Source: Oreohelix idahoensis (Eukaryota > Mollusca > Gastropoda > Stylommatophora > Oreohelicidae). From it: DNA of 64,000 nt. Location: positions 1 to 64,000 of the forward strand of contig JAMPIV010015259.1 in the NCBI GenBank assembly GCA_024509875.1, in the 5' to 3' direction. Under the pieces are notes generated by a model. It was not told the origin of the DNA. It was given only the letters and a program-made list of their open reading frames with translations, and did not search any database. Shown in pieces: positions 35,489 through 46,330 of this stretch. Each line of letters opens with the position of its first letter. The first letter of the stretch is position 1. A program made the translations under genes and the position numbers.

Positions 35489-35974
35489 TATGCATTGTAA
35501 GAACAGCATCAGACCTCACATTCCCAACCACTATATATTAACCTTTGTTCGTGTTAAATATTGTTTGACTATATTATGCAGCTCCCTAGGTCTGTCTATT
35601 CTTAACACCTCTTCTATATTTGTAGGTAAGTTTGATGCTTGCAAATAATCTAATATTGGTATTCTCATTTGTTCATACCTCTTACATTTTAACAAGAAAT
35701 GTTCTATATTATTGTCTTGAAGCTGTAGTCTGAGAAGTTTCTTATTACTGGGAATTTTCAGAGAAAATGATGATAAAGACTTGATTTAAGAACTCTCTGA
35801 TTTTTTATTTCATCACCGAGATCAGAACAAGTGTCTTGTGGTCAAAAATTGTCTAAGACCTCGTCGAGAAGTAAAATATTTAAATATTGGAAACATAATT
35901 TGAACTTGAGCTATTAAATTTATTTTTTTTAAATAATTTAAATTTTAACATTCGCTCTGATAATTATTTACTTA

Positions 35975-36593
35975 GTCGTTCCTCTTCTACCCTGGAGTGT
36001 AGAGGTGTGCCAGAGAGAGCGCCATATTATCCTATAGGCTGTCTTTCCTCTGGCCTGATTCTAATCTAGTCCGTGGCCATTCAGAGGATGTCTTATGTTG
36101 AGAGAGGATGCATCCGTCGTATGTACAACCAGCGTGCTACAGGTACAATTAGCATTCATACTCTTCGACATTTGCTAAGGGAGACTGAGCACCTATGGGT
36201 TTGCCCGGAGTGCAGTGAGGTCGATTCTGATTAACAATAACAATAACTAACGTTGTCCTCCCAGGGGACTCTGGGTCACCCTGGAGGTCTGGATCCCTGG
36301 CTCTTAGTTTTCCCATACTTGTCGTGGTAGCCGATCTTCCCCCATTCTGCAGACATGGCCAAACCATCGTAGTTAGGGCTGTTCTACTAGGGTATGCAGG
36401 GTCTTGCCGTATCCGCTGATTGCAGACCATGTCTCTTCTTGTTACTTCAACCACCATCCTCAGATACCTCATTTCTGAGGTTCGAAGCTGGCTTTTGTGG
36501 GTTGTAGTCATTGTCCATGACTCGCACCCACAAGTCAAGACTGGAACATAGGTGAAGCTGTATACAGCCATCTTCGTCGCTCTGATAATGGCT
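35975..36593 (-). pseudogene. LINE 3' fragment (tail type A) with a nested insertion
   Basis: Reverse-orientation copy of the 11530-12015 tail: minus-strand reading includes TYVPVLTCGCESWTMTTTHK and MRYLRMVVEVTRRDMVCNQ. Compared with that copy it carries about 150 extra bases at 36101-36246. Confidence 0.8.
36101..36246 (+). mobile_element. short 3' retroelement fragment with CPEC-ending peptide
   Basis: Reads GCIRRMYNQRATGTISIHTL RHLLRETEHLWVCPECSEVD to a TAA, then (AACAATAAC). Near-duplicated flanks CTTATGTTG and CTAACGTTG suggest target duplication. A second copy is at 48555-48715. Confidence 0.65.
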
Positions 36594-36634
36594 TATATTT
36601 ATGGCTAAGACAATTCTAACTCTTCACTCTAGAT

Positions 36635-37002
36635 CAGTGATTCCCAAACTTTTTTCTCTGGGCCGCACTTTCGGAATGAAAATTTGCTTGCGCCACACCA
36701 AATTTTTTACCTATAAGAAATACCATTTAAACAATTAAATGGGAGCCGCGCTGGTGTAATGGCTTCGGCGTTGTACTGGCGACCAGGTGTTCATGGTTCA
36801 AACCCGGGCGTCGGCGTTTGAAGAAATGTTTACGGCCGGAAATTTGACTGAATAGCCTGAACGGCTCCTGTGATAAACCCTCTGTGGATGGGAAGGAGCG
36901 AAGCTCCTGACCGGGTTGGAAGGAAAGTCCTCAGGTTCCCCAGCCTCGCAATGACATGTCATTGGGCCGAAGGGCTGAAAGCCCAAGTGCTGCTGGTTAA
37001 GG

Positions 37003-37041
<39 letters not shown>

Positions 37042-37380
37042 AATTAAATCAATTCCTAGCAGTGCTTTATTGAATAAATTACACTATTTTAAACTATTTT
37101 GTATTATTATTAAAATCTTTTTGATATACTGTAAAATAGTTTATATTATGGAATAAATTCTGAAAACGTCGGGAAAATTCTGCGGGTTTCTATTCACATA
37201 TTTCCCAAATTATATCACACGTAACAAAATAAATAAGGAAATGGCTTTCCTATTTATTTTTGGCATAAGAATTTTGTGAAAATGTCTCTAAATCCTTAAT
37301 TGTCTTTGAATCTTCCCGCCACACCTGCCATCCTCTCGCGGTGCACCAGTGTGGAGCGCCGCACTCTTTGGAAACCACTG
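36635..37380. mobile_element. hAT-like MITE with perfect 8-bp target duplication
   Basis: Ends CAGTGATTCCCAAA and (complement) CAGTGGTTTCCAAA; each is followed by GCCGCACT-type sequence. CTCTAGAT at 36627-36634 and 37381-37388 is an exact 8-bp duplication, the hAT hallmark. No transposase. A SINE is inserted inside. Confidence 0.93.
36741..37039 (+). mobile_element. tRNA-derived SINE nested in the hAT-like MITE
   Basis: Head GGGAGCCGCGCTGGTGTAAT, B box GGTTCAAACCC, long body, and a poly(A) tail of about 40. Target duplication (A)CAATTAAAT at 36731-36740 and 37040-37049. Open frames of Phe or Lys at the tail are artefacts. Confidence 0.92.
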
Positions 37381-38122
37381 CTCTAGATTAAAGAGATAAC
37401 GAGTTTCAAAGTGGAAGAACCCATGCTGGGACAAGAGGTCATATGTCTGAAGGGAATACGTGGCATACATGACAACATGTTCTTGCTTTTACATTTCTCT
37501 AAAATAACATTATAATAATACATTATAAAAAACCATTTGCTCAATTTTGAAGTTCATACATGGAAACTATAATTTTATAAGACCTAGTAGCACATAGACA
37601 ACGACTGTATATAAGATTGAACATTTATTGCCATTTGTTTAAATGCAAAAAGTGTTTTGAAATATTCTGCTTGTAATGAATATTAATTATTATTTTAGAA
37701 TTCAACTTATTTTATGATGCACACTTCAAATAAGGCATATTTATTTGATTTATTGCCTTTCTTTTTTAAATTTGTATATTCAATTATAAATATAGCTTCA
37801 TGATACGATTTCTTTACTGACCAGCACCGACTATTTCAGGTAAATTTCTCTTGATTTAGTCCCTTCTTTGAAAAGTTCATCACACAATGCTACTTTAATG
37901 CATTTGAATTGTTACGACGTCATGCTGTTTTAACCCATCATGCCTTTTGACGAAAGCTTTGTCAACTGGTTCTGCAAGCAGGGCCTTCAGTTTTGCGCTA
38001 ATCCCGTATCTACAATCCCTCAGCTAGTAGCTATTTTATGAATAAAGAGAGCAGGTGAATCTTGATCCACCATCATAAATATATTGTCCACCCCATGTCC
38101 ACTTCCTCCTGTTATGACTAAC

Positions 38123-38199
38123 CTGGTTATTGGTGATGTACAATGCCATTCCACCTGAACTGATGAGCAACAGTCCTGGAAACACAAGCCAGGGTACAT
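38123..38199 (-). CDS. SLC43-like: SLC43-like transporter, exon 4 (TM4)
   Basis: Acceptor TTCAATCTAG before 38199, donor GTTAGT after 38123; phase 1 in, phase 0 out; 77 bases. It encodes (D)VPWLVFPGLLLISSGGMAL YITNNQ. The pattern FPxxLLxxGGxxLxITNxQ is diagnostic for SLC43 TM4. 37390-38120 in the following intron contains no gene I recognise. Confidence 0.92.
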
Positions 38200-38479
38200 C
38201 TAGATTGAAGAAAACATAAAATAATACCAGATAGAACGACCGAGTATGTTATTGCAGTACCTTCCAACAGGTGCGTATCTTCTGGCGGTACGTAGAAATA
38301 TTCTGCTGTTGCGCGGAGGGTTTGATGGTACGTGGAAGAGCTTCTGGTGGTATATAAAAGTTTTGCCTACCGACTGGTAATTTATTGGTACGTGACAGCA
38401 TTACAAATTTATGGTCTTAAAATACTTTATTTGACATTTTAAATTCCTTCAAATACATCATTATCATCATCATTACTTC

Positions 38480-38730
38480 CCGTTATCTTCTTCTTCTTTG
38501 GTCCTTAGCCGCAGACTGTCAAAGCAGTCAGTGGCCATCATGCCTGATGGCGTCTTGTAAAGCAGCAACAAATTGATTCCACTTTGTTTGGTCGGCAGCC
38601 ATCCTTCGTACAGTGCCCCAACTATGGTTCATTCTTTGCATCTCAGTCTCCACAGTTCTCCGCTAATTTGTTTTTGGTCGGCCTCTCTTTCGCTTTCCTT
38701 CAGGGGCCCATAGCATAGTTTTTCTTGTTA
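38480..38730 (-). pseudogene. LINE 3' terminal fragment (tail type C)
   Basis: Nearly the same DNA as 12485-12720 in the same orientation (TTTGGTCCTTAGCCGCAGAC, CAGTCAGTGGCCATCA, CAGTGCCCCAACTATGG). Frame-broken and 5' truncated. Confidence 0.8.
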
Positions 38731-39834
38731 TCTCTTTATCCTATTTCCCCCCTCTAATATATAGTGTTATCATAATTATCATCATGAAGTGAAATAAATA
38801 TGCTTTTGTTGTTATTTCTGTTCCCTACTGTGTATTTACTCTCTTATACCCGGAAACGGAAGCAGTTTTTTTCCTATTCAACACATGGTGGCTTGTTTCG
38901 ACTTGGTCATGTTCTTTTTATTTCTATTTTCCCATGTCTCTAACTTAGCTCTCGTTTTCTTTCCTTTACCTGAAAAAGTCCTAGTGGTCGCAACGTAGGC
39001 ACAATCATTTATGTGTCGTTTGTCCTAAGTAAGACGCATTACCCTTTTCAATGTATTTAAAAAAAGTTTATCGCTTTTTTATGGAACATGGAGCCACCAC
39101 GGCAGCTGGTCCTTTTGTAGGAAACCTGCAACAATGCATTCGTGTGCTCTTACAGTGGTAGTTTTTTGAAGCAATTTGTTTTATATGCTGAGGTTGCTGC
39201 CCAGTGCACAACTTCATTTTAGTCGCCTCTTACGACAAACCTGATGGAGCTGTTGTCATATTCATTCTGTGTGTCCTCAGTTGATCGGGAGCTATACGGG
39301 GCATTATTATTGCCCCCCCCCTCCCCTCAGTCATAATTATCTATGGGAATGCGCCCTTGAAATGATAGCCCTCAGCTGCCTTTTTGTTCCTGTTGTTATT
39401 CATTATGATATATTAGTGTAAAAGCCCGTCATAAGACGGGAATTAAATTCAAAAGCACCAATACCTAACGGCAATTTTACTTATTCAAAAGTATTAAAAC
39501 GAACCACTGTGCATCACCACAGTACACGAACTACATAGCAGCAGTGAGGATCCCAATGTGTGTATACGGGATCACACATTCTATAAAAACATTTTTGTGC
39601 ACACCGTCATTTGCGCATTCTTCTTTGGTAAGTGTTACTATTTTCGGGAGAGTACATATAAGGGAAACAATAAAATTAATATCTAACTTTCAACCAAAGT
39701 TGCATCCCGTAGTGTTACGCACAGACAGAAAAAGCTGGGATTTTATAAAATAGGATAATAAAAAAGCCATAGTCGAGTACATTCTCGTCTCCCTTTTCCC
39801 GCCTATTAACCACATAAAGCTACAGAATAAAGTA

Positions 39835-40690
39835 ATTATACAGAATAAAATAATAATACATAATAAAATGATAACATATTATAAAGTAATAATACAGACT
39901 AACGTAATGATACAGACTAAAGTAATAAAACGCAATAAACTAATAATACAGACTAAAGTAATGATACAGACTAAAGTAATAATACAGACTAAAGTAATGA
40001 TACAGACTAAAGTAATAATACAGAATAAACTAATAATACAGACTAAGGTAATGATTCAGAATAAACTAATAATACAGAAAAAAGTAATGATACAGACTAA
40101 AGTAATAATACAAAATAAACTAATAATACAGACTAAAATAATAATACACGATACATTAATAATACAGAATAAAGTACTAATACATGATACATTAATAATA
40201 CAGAATAAAGTACTAATACATGATACATTAATAATACAGAATAAAGTACTAATACATGATACATTAATAATACAGAATAAAGTACTAATACACGATACAT
40301 TAATAATAAAAAGTACTTAATAATAATACAGAATAAAGTACTAATACATGATACATTAATAATACAGAATAAAGTACTAATACACGATACATTAATAATA
40401 CAGAATAAAGTACTAATACATGATACATTAATAATACAGAATAAAGTACTAATACATGATACATTAATAATACAGAGTATAAGAATTGTACAAAATTTAA
40501 AAAAATATTTCTGAATAATGTAATAACACAAAGTAAAGTAGTAATACAGAATAAAATAATAATTCAGAATAAAATAATAATACAGAATAAAGTAATAATA
40601 GAGAATAAAATAATAATTCTGAAAATGTACAGAATAATATGATAATACAGGAAAAAATAATACTACAGAATAAAGAAAAAATAACATCAT
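39835..40690. repeat. A/T-rich minisatellite, 18- to 36-bp units
   Basis: Left half: units of AATACAGACTAAAGTAAT type. Right half: 36-bp units of ACTAATACATGATACATT plus AATAATACAGAATAAAGT. All frames are open on both strands for long stretches, which explains the repeating Ile/Gln/Lys and Val/Ser/Cys open frames. It ends within 20 bases of the exon 3 donor. 39000-39830 shows no gene. Confidence 0.95.
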
Positions 40691-40706
40691 AGAATACAGT
40701 ACTTAC

Positions 40707-40753
40707 CTTCATCAATGAATGCAAAGCAACACGCACCACCAACAAATATCACC
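40707..40753 (-). CDS. SLC43-like: SLC43-like transporter, exon 3 (TM3, 47 bases)
   Basis: Acceptor TCACTCCCCAG before 40753, donor GTAAGT after 40707; phase 2 in, phase 1 out. Too short for open-frame detection; it is supported by strong splice sites and by restoring the frame between exons 2 and 4. Product V-VIFVGGACCFAFIDE-G, a membrane helix fitting TM3. Confidence 0.85.
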
Positions 40754-40852
40754 CTGGGGAGTGAAGGAAGAGTGTGAGGAATAAATAAAAGCTGCATTAA
40801 GCAACATGAGACATATAATAACTCGCATACGAAGCATGTTATTATTATGATT

Positions 40853-43035
40853 ACACTGGCTAACAAAAAAATTTTTTTTTTTCTTTCTCTAACATGTCTA
40901 TGTTTTTCTGGTCAATTTTAATGCGCTGTTTTTAAATCTGCAAACCGTTTTTCTCTATCAGGTCAGGATCTCTAGAAATACGCAATTGAAGTTTTTTAAC
41001 AACACATACAGTATTACAACATCATTTGTACAAGAAGTATAACAGTTATGTACGCTTGAATTTCTTTGCAGTCGACTTTCGTCGGTGAATGGCATGTGGT
41101 ACATCGCGATGAAGCATCCAACAATAATCGGCAAGCATGGTCACACTCCACCGTCCTTGATAACGTGACTCCATTACGGCGATATCTTGATGGAATCATT
41201 CTCCATGTTCATCGCTGACTTCGCCAAAGTTGTCAGGGAAAAAGTCAAGATGCGAATCGAGCAAATGGATTTTGAGGGACATGTTACAGCCCATAATTCT
41301 GTATGCATCTATGCACTGCTTAACAATATGCACATAGTCGACAGATTTGTGATTTCCCAGAACGTTATCGACGATCGATTTGAATGCCATCCATGCGCGA
41401 AGTTCACTACCATGTAACAAGTTCCCAAATTGTTTGTCTGCAATAATTTTCCTAATCTGAGGTCCTACAAAGATACCTTCCTTTATCTTTGCATCGCTAA
41501 TTTGCGGAAACTTTTCTCGAAGATAAGTGAAAGCTTTGCTCGTTTTATCTAACGCTTTTACGAAATTCTTCATGAGCCCCAACTTTATATGTAACGGTGG
41601 TAAAATGATGCTGTCTTTGTTAACTACTGGCTCGTGTATTACATTTTTATGCCCGAGCTGCATACGATCCATGATAGGCCACACCTTTCTTGCATAATGT
41701 TCCTGTCTGTTGCGGCTGTCCCATTCACATAGGAAGCAACAAAATTTAGTATACCCAGTCTGCATGCCCGTGAGAATTGCAATGACCTTTAGGTCTCCAC
41801 AAATCCGCCATTGGTAGTCATTGTACTTTATTTTTGCCAAAAGTATAGCCATATTGTCATAAGTTTCTTTCATATGAACAGAGTAGGCGACTGGAATTGA
41901 GGAAAATAAATTTCCATTATGCAATAACACGGCTTTTAGACTAGTCTTGGAAGAGTCGATGAAAAGTCGCCATTCGTTGACTAAGTGCTCATGACCGAGG
42001 TGCACCATTAGACCTTTTACATCTTTGCAATAGCAAATGTCATCATCCATCTCAAAGTATTGAACAAGTTCTCTGTGTCTATGACGAAATTTAGATATCG
42101 GAATATTGGGCGCTAAAAGATTCCATTCTTTGAGTCGCGAACCGAGTAATTCCGCTTGTCCTTTGGTGAGAGCGAGATCACGTATTAGATCTGAAAGTTC
42201 TGAATGGTTAATTAAGTGAACACCATCATTCACCGGTATATAATCCGAGTCAGAATTAGTTTCTAAAGCAGGTAAACTATCACTTTCTGATGGTTCATTC
42301 ACGTCCAACGGATATTGTTCTGGTGGAACTGGGATCAGACACGTGATTGGATCATGAGGCACTGGTTTCAAAACCGATTCAATATTTGGATAAACCACAG
42401 ACTTTCTAGTTTTAAAAGTGAAACCATAGATATTTGTCAAGCAGAAGTAACAATCAGTAGCGTGATTTGTCGGTTCACGCCATATTACTGGCACTCCAAA
42501 AGGCATCGACTTATGCTTCGGCGATTTTCGTAACCAACATGCCAATGTATTTGCACAAGTCGAACAAACTGCATTTGGCTTCCAAGATTTATTTGCATCA
42601 TCAACTTTCGAATCGAAATAAAGTTCATATGCTTTCTTTAGCAATGGTGTAAAGTTTTTCTGGTGAACACGATCGGTAAAATATCCGCACACGTAACAGA
42701 ACAGATCAGCCGAATTTCTACAACTTCTAGAAGCCATATTTCACTTAGAATTATTTCAAAATACAGTAACTATTTGAAATATAACGCAACATATGTCATG
42801 CATCTTTTAGCAGTATAAAAAGTAGAATTATTTTGCATTTTATTAATTTTTAAAAAGTTATATAATAAAAATGAAACGGAGCAAATAACGGTTTCCCAAA
42901 AATATATTTATTCACAAATATCTTAAGAACCCGACGTGATAGAGATAAACGGATTTCAAATTTGAAATCAGCGCAAGAAACTGACCTAAGAACACTTATT
43001 CTTATATAAGAAAGAAAAATGTTGTTTGTCAGTGT
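40853..43035 (-). mobile_element. candidate DNA transposon with imperfect terminal inverted repeats
   Basis: Left end ACACTGGCTAACAAAAAAAT and (complement of right end) ACACTGACAAACAACATTTT, both followed by TTTTTCTTTCT. Flanks are TTATTATTA-rich, so a target duplication cannot be fixed. It encloses one intronless ORF that fills most of its length. Confidence 0.6.
41046..42737 (-). pseudogene. transposase-like protein of unknown family, one nonsense codon
   Basis: ATG at 42737 begins MASRSCRNSADLFCYVCGYF. The frame runs 513 codons to a TGA at 41196-41198 inside SDEHGE*FHQDI, then continues open for about 50 codons to TAA at 41046-41048. Cys pairs at FCYVCG, VCSTCA and CYFCLTN suggest an N-terminal zinc-binding region. 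Later blocks are CGDLKVIAILTGMQ, CCFLCEWDSRNR, LPPLHIKLGLMKNFVKA, DAKIKEGIFVGPQIR and LLDSHLDFFPDNFGEVSDEH. I recognise closely similar multicopy proteins, unnamed, from insect and other invertebrate genomes. Acidic residues at GDLK, DSHLD and SDEHGE could form a DDE/D site, but that is inference. The TGA replaces what is probably Arg (CGA to TGA, a CpG-type change). Confidence 0.75.
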
Positions 43036-43194
43036 TATTATTATTATTATTATTGTTATGTTATTGGTTCGTTCCTTACGGAACACAAAGCCTCAGCTGC
43101 TGCTGGTTTCGTGCGGGAAGCCTGCGAAAAAAAAAACACTTCAGGTTCAGTTGCTGTGGTGGTTTCTGTAACAGCTTATAATGTACGATGAGAA

Positions 43195-44060
43195 GATGGT
43201 CAGACAGTCAGACAGAAGATGGTCAGACAGTCAGACAGAAGATGGTCAGACAGTCAGACAGAAGATGGTCAGACAGTCAGACAGAAGATGGTCAGACAGT
43301 CAGACAGAAGATGGTCAGACAGTCAGACCGAAGATGGTCAGACAGTCAGACAGAAGATGGTCAGACAGTCAGACAGAAGATGGTCAGACAGTCAGACAGA
43401 TGACGGGCAGACAGAAAATAGTCAGACAATCAGACAGAAGATGGTCAGACAGTCAGACAGATGATGGTCAGACAGTCAGACAGAAGATGGTCAGACAGTC
43501 AGACAGAAGATGGCCAGACAGTCAGACAGAAGATGGAAGACAGTCAGACAGAAGATGGACAGAAAGTCAGAGAGAAGATGGATAGATAGTCAGACAGACT
43601 GTGAACAGACAGTGAGACAGAAGATAGTTAGACAGATGATGGTCAGACAGTCAGACAGAAGATGGTCAGAGAGTCAGACCGAAGATAGACAGACAGTCAG
43701 ACAGAAGATGGGCAGATAGTCAGACAGAAGATGGACAGACAGTGAGACAGAAGATGGACAGACAGACAGAAGATAGACAGACAGAAGATGGAGAGACAGT
43801 GGGTCAGAAGATGACCATACTGTCAGACAAAAGATTGACAGTCTGTCAGACATAAGGTGAACAGACTGTCAGACATAAGGTGAACAGACTGTCAGACATA
43901 AGGTGAACAGACTGTCAGACATAAGGTGAACAGGCTGTCAGACATAAGGTGAACAGACTGTCAGATATAAGGTGAACAGACTGTCAGACATAAGGTGAAC
44001 AGACTGTCAGACATAAGGTGAACAGACTGTCAGACATGAGGTGAACAGATATACAGAAGA
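43195..44060. repeat. 23-bp minisatellite in two variants
   Basis: 43195-43830: GGTCAGACAGTCAGACAGAA plus GAT. 43830-44045: ACAGACTGTCAGACATAAGG plus TGA. Period 23 keeps all frames open, giving artefactual QSDRRWSD-type frames. It lies in intron 2, 195 bases from exon 2. Confidence 0.95.
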
Positions 44061-44254
44061 AGAGGCAAACAGGCTGGTAGATACATAGACACATGTATAC
44101 GTAGATAGACAACAGAATTTCTTTTTTCAAGCTAGTCACAAGGTCCGTCTGTGATATTATGGATATGCCCTAATATAAAATATTTGGTTGTCTGAGTTTG
44201 TAATGAAATCAGTGTAACATTAAATATGACTGAATACCGACCAGGCAGACTTAC

Positions 44255-44453
44255 ACTGACAGTATTCGTGGTACTCGGATGCCAAACTTGTAGTTCAAGT
44301 GACCGTATAAGAGCGCACTCAGTGCCATTGTAGCAGATGCCACCGTAAAGCACTGGTTGAAGACAGCATCTTGTTCATTGCAGGATATGATGGTTTTGTT
44401 GTGGCTCGACGGATCGTAGCTTGCAGGAGTTGACACATTCCCAATGCTTGGCG
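44255..44453 (-). CDS. SLC43-like: SLC43-like transporter, exon 2 (extracellular loop, TM2, motif A)
   Basis: Acceptor TTAACCAATCAG before 44453, donor GTAAGT after 44255; phase 1 in, phase 2 out. Product starts TPSIGNVSTPASYDPSSHNK TIISCNEQDAVFN, an extracellular loop with NVS and NKT glycosylation sequons. It then enters TM2 (QCFTVASATMALSALL) and YGHLNYKFGIRVPRILS. The latter is the SLC43 form of MFS motif A (GxLxDRFGxR), with Asn-Tyr where Asp-Arg is usual. Confidence 0.92.
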
Positions 44454-44583
44454 CTGATTGGTTAAAACAGCAACAAATTATCAGGGTGTCCAGGCAAACG
44501 ATCATGAAGGAAATAATGAATGAACTAAAACTCGAGAACATTGCTGACGTACGTTTTATATGAACGAATATTTACAACAGTTT

Positions 44584-44870
44584 TCATGATCATCATCATT
44601 ATCATCACTATCATCACCACAACCACTACTACCATCATCAGCATCATCACTATCATCACCAAAGCCACCACTACCATCCTCAACACTACCATCATATCAT
44701 CATTAGCATCATCATCATCATCAGTAAAATCATCGTCATCACAATCACCAACATTATCACTACTACCATCAACATCCCCGTCATCATCACCCCAACCACC
44801 ATCATCATCATCACTATCATCACCACATTCACCACTACCATTATCAGCATCATCACCACTCTCAAGAAGT
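44584..44870. repeat. ATC-rich trinucleotide repeat
   Basis: Imperfect (ATC)n and (CAC)n units over about 290 bp in intron 1. Ser/Thr/Ile and Asp-rich open frames are artefacts. Confidence 0.93.
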
Positions 44871-45152
44871 GTTTTTATAGCGTAATTGTGTGAATGACCG
44901 CTGTTCCAGTGGGAGCTATTTTTGGTAGGTGCGGATTCTCGAAAGTCAAATGGTAGGTACATTGGCTGTTGCGATTCTGCAACAATTTGTGTTGTCAGCT
45001 AGTGTACACCCAAGTAGTAAGTTATATGGTAGTAAATTGTGTTCAGCGGGGCGTTGGTAAGGAATTCACGGGTTTTTGGTGAACGTTGGTTCCGGGGAAC
45101 GAATGGACAGGGAAGTGTGTTGAAATGGGCAGTGGGGGGCGAGTAATAAAAA

Positions 45153-45659
45153 GGTATGTTTTCAATACCTTTATGTTTGTCTAATATTTATTTACTGTTT
45201 ACATGCCTCGGGTTTCCCTTTCTTATGTGTTATAACATGTTTATGCAATACCAAAAACCTACCCTCTGTTCTATACTTACTGTTCTGAGTCTACTATCAT
45301 TTACTAGACACAGTATTAAGGTCTTTGTCTTGTGTGGACTGACCTATACTGTATAATACAACAGAAGTGATTGCGTCATTGTTAGGCTGAACTGCCCATT
45401 GTAAAACTTTCGGTATTGTGTCTTGCGGTTCGCACTAATGACCAGTCATCGAAGCATCATTTTTTTGGTGATGCCTAGATGGCAGGGAGGATAGTGTGAT
45501 TCGCTTGCATAGCTAGGCGGGGTTGTCGCACACAAGGTCCGGGGTTCGAGTCCTGGGTAAGCCACTTACGTCCGTTGTTTTTCTGTTCTCTAGTGTTCTA
45601 CTTCTTTATTTCTTACGAGTGCCTGAAAACATACCTTTATGTTTGTCTAATATTTATTT
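45153..45659 (+). mobile_element. 467-bp-unit retroelement, copy L (permuted)
   Basis: Contains GGTTCGAGTCC (perfect B box) in a tRNA-like block. The stretch ATACCTTTATGTTTGTCTAA occurs at both ends, 466 bp apart, so the copy is slightly longer than one unit. The first 12 bases (GGTATGTTTTCA) are the complement of TGAAAACATACC, which precedes this stretch at the other end. No clear target duplication. Confidence 0.8.
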
Positions 45660-45694
45660 TGAGTGTGACCGACCGAGTAACATATATCGGTAAT

Positions 45695-45731
45695 TAAGTT
45701 GGGACGGGATGGGATGGGACGGGATGGGATT
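45695..45731. repeat. (GGGAY)n short tandem repeat
   Basis: GGGACGGGATGGGATGGGAC repeated, about seven units. Confidence 0.9.
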
Positions 45732-45879
45732 ACAATTTCATACTCGTGGCAAGCCGTCTTGTCAAAAGAACGTGAAATTAAAATGTGATTAAACATGTTA
45801 CCGTACGCCCGTACTTTGTAATTCCCGTGTATACTTCCCGGGGGTCTCTGAAGAGACAAAGAAGGAATAAGCCTACTGA

Positions 45880-46062
45880 GCCCTCATGCATGTCGTACAA
45901 GGCGATTATATGATGTTGTGCATGGAGCTGGCAAACTCAACATGTAAAATAAATTGACACAGACACCACCGCTTCAAGAGCCTGTGACTGCTATGTGCAA
46001 GCTTCCTGCAAGACCGGCTGCATTGGTGGCTCTATGCTCTGTAAGGAGCGCAACGCAAAATA
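45880..46062 (+). repeat. dispersed SINE-like repeat ending in GATGATGATG
   Basis: Second copy of the family at 34815: CATGCATGTCGTACAAGGCG, GACACCACCGCTTCAAGAGC, GCTCTGTAAGGAGCGCAACG, then (GAT)n. Confidence 0.65.
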
Positions 46063-46084
46063 ATGATGATGATGACTACTGGAT

Positions 46085-46325
46085 ATAGGGAGCAGCGCTA
46101 GCGTAGTGGTTACAACACCGCTCTGGCGACCGGGTGATCCAGGATCAAACCCGGGCGACGGCATTTGAGGATTTTTCGTCGACCGGGATTTGGACTGGAT
46201 TAACTCGAGACCTGGCGAGAACATTTGAAGGAGTGTCGTCGACCAGGGATTGGCGGCTCCTGAGCCGACCCAGCTGTAATGGGTACCTCCGAAATCGGAG
46301 AGTATTTGCCTGAATGACTATCTAC
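46085..46325 (+). mobile_element. tRNA-derived SINE
   Basis: Head GGGAGCAGCGCTAGCGTAGT with B-box-like GGATCAAACCC; the body includes two GTCGTCGACC blocks. Related to the SINE at 36741. Confidence 0.7.
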
Positions 46326-46330
46326 ACAAA

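Noticed and set aside
39868..40690. 150- to 185-codon frames of repeating IQTKVI or VLYSVLL
   Set aside because: They arise from an A/T-rich minisatellite whose unit lacks stops on both strands.
43181..43719. Gln-Ser-Asp-Arg repeat protein
   Set aside because: A 23-bp tandem repeat read in all three frames gives overlapping equivalents; there is no start or splice context.
44541..44962. Asp-rich or Ser/Thr-rich protein
   Set aside because: It is an ATC trinucleotide repeat in intron 1.
45420..45460. Hammerhead-ribozyme-like string CTAATGA...CGAA in the 467-bp unit
   Set aside because: The hammerhead core needs CTGANGA and GAAA; here A replaces the invariant G and CGAAG replaces GAAA. No self-cleaving core was found, so a retrozyme label is not supported.
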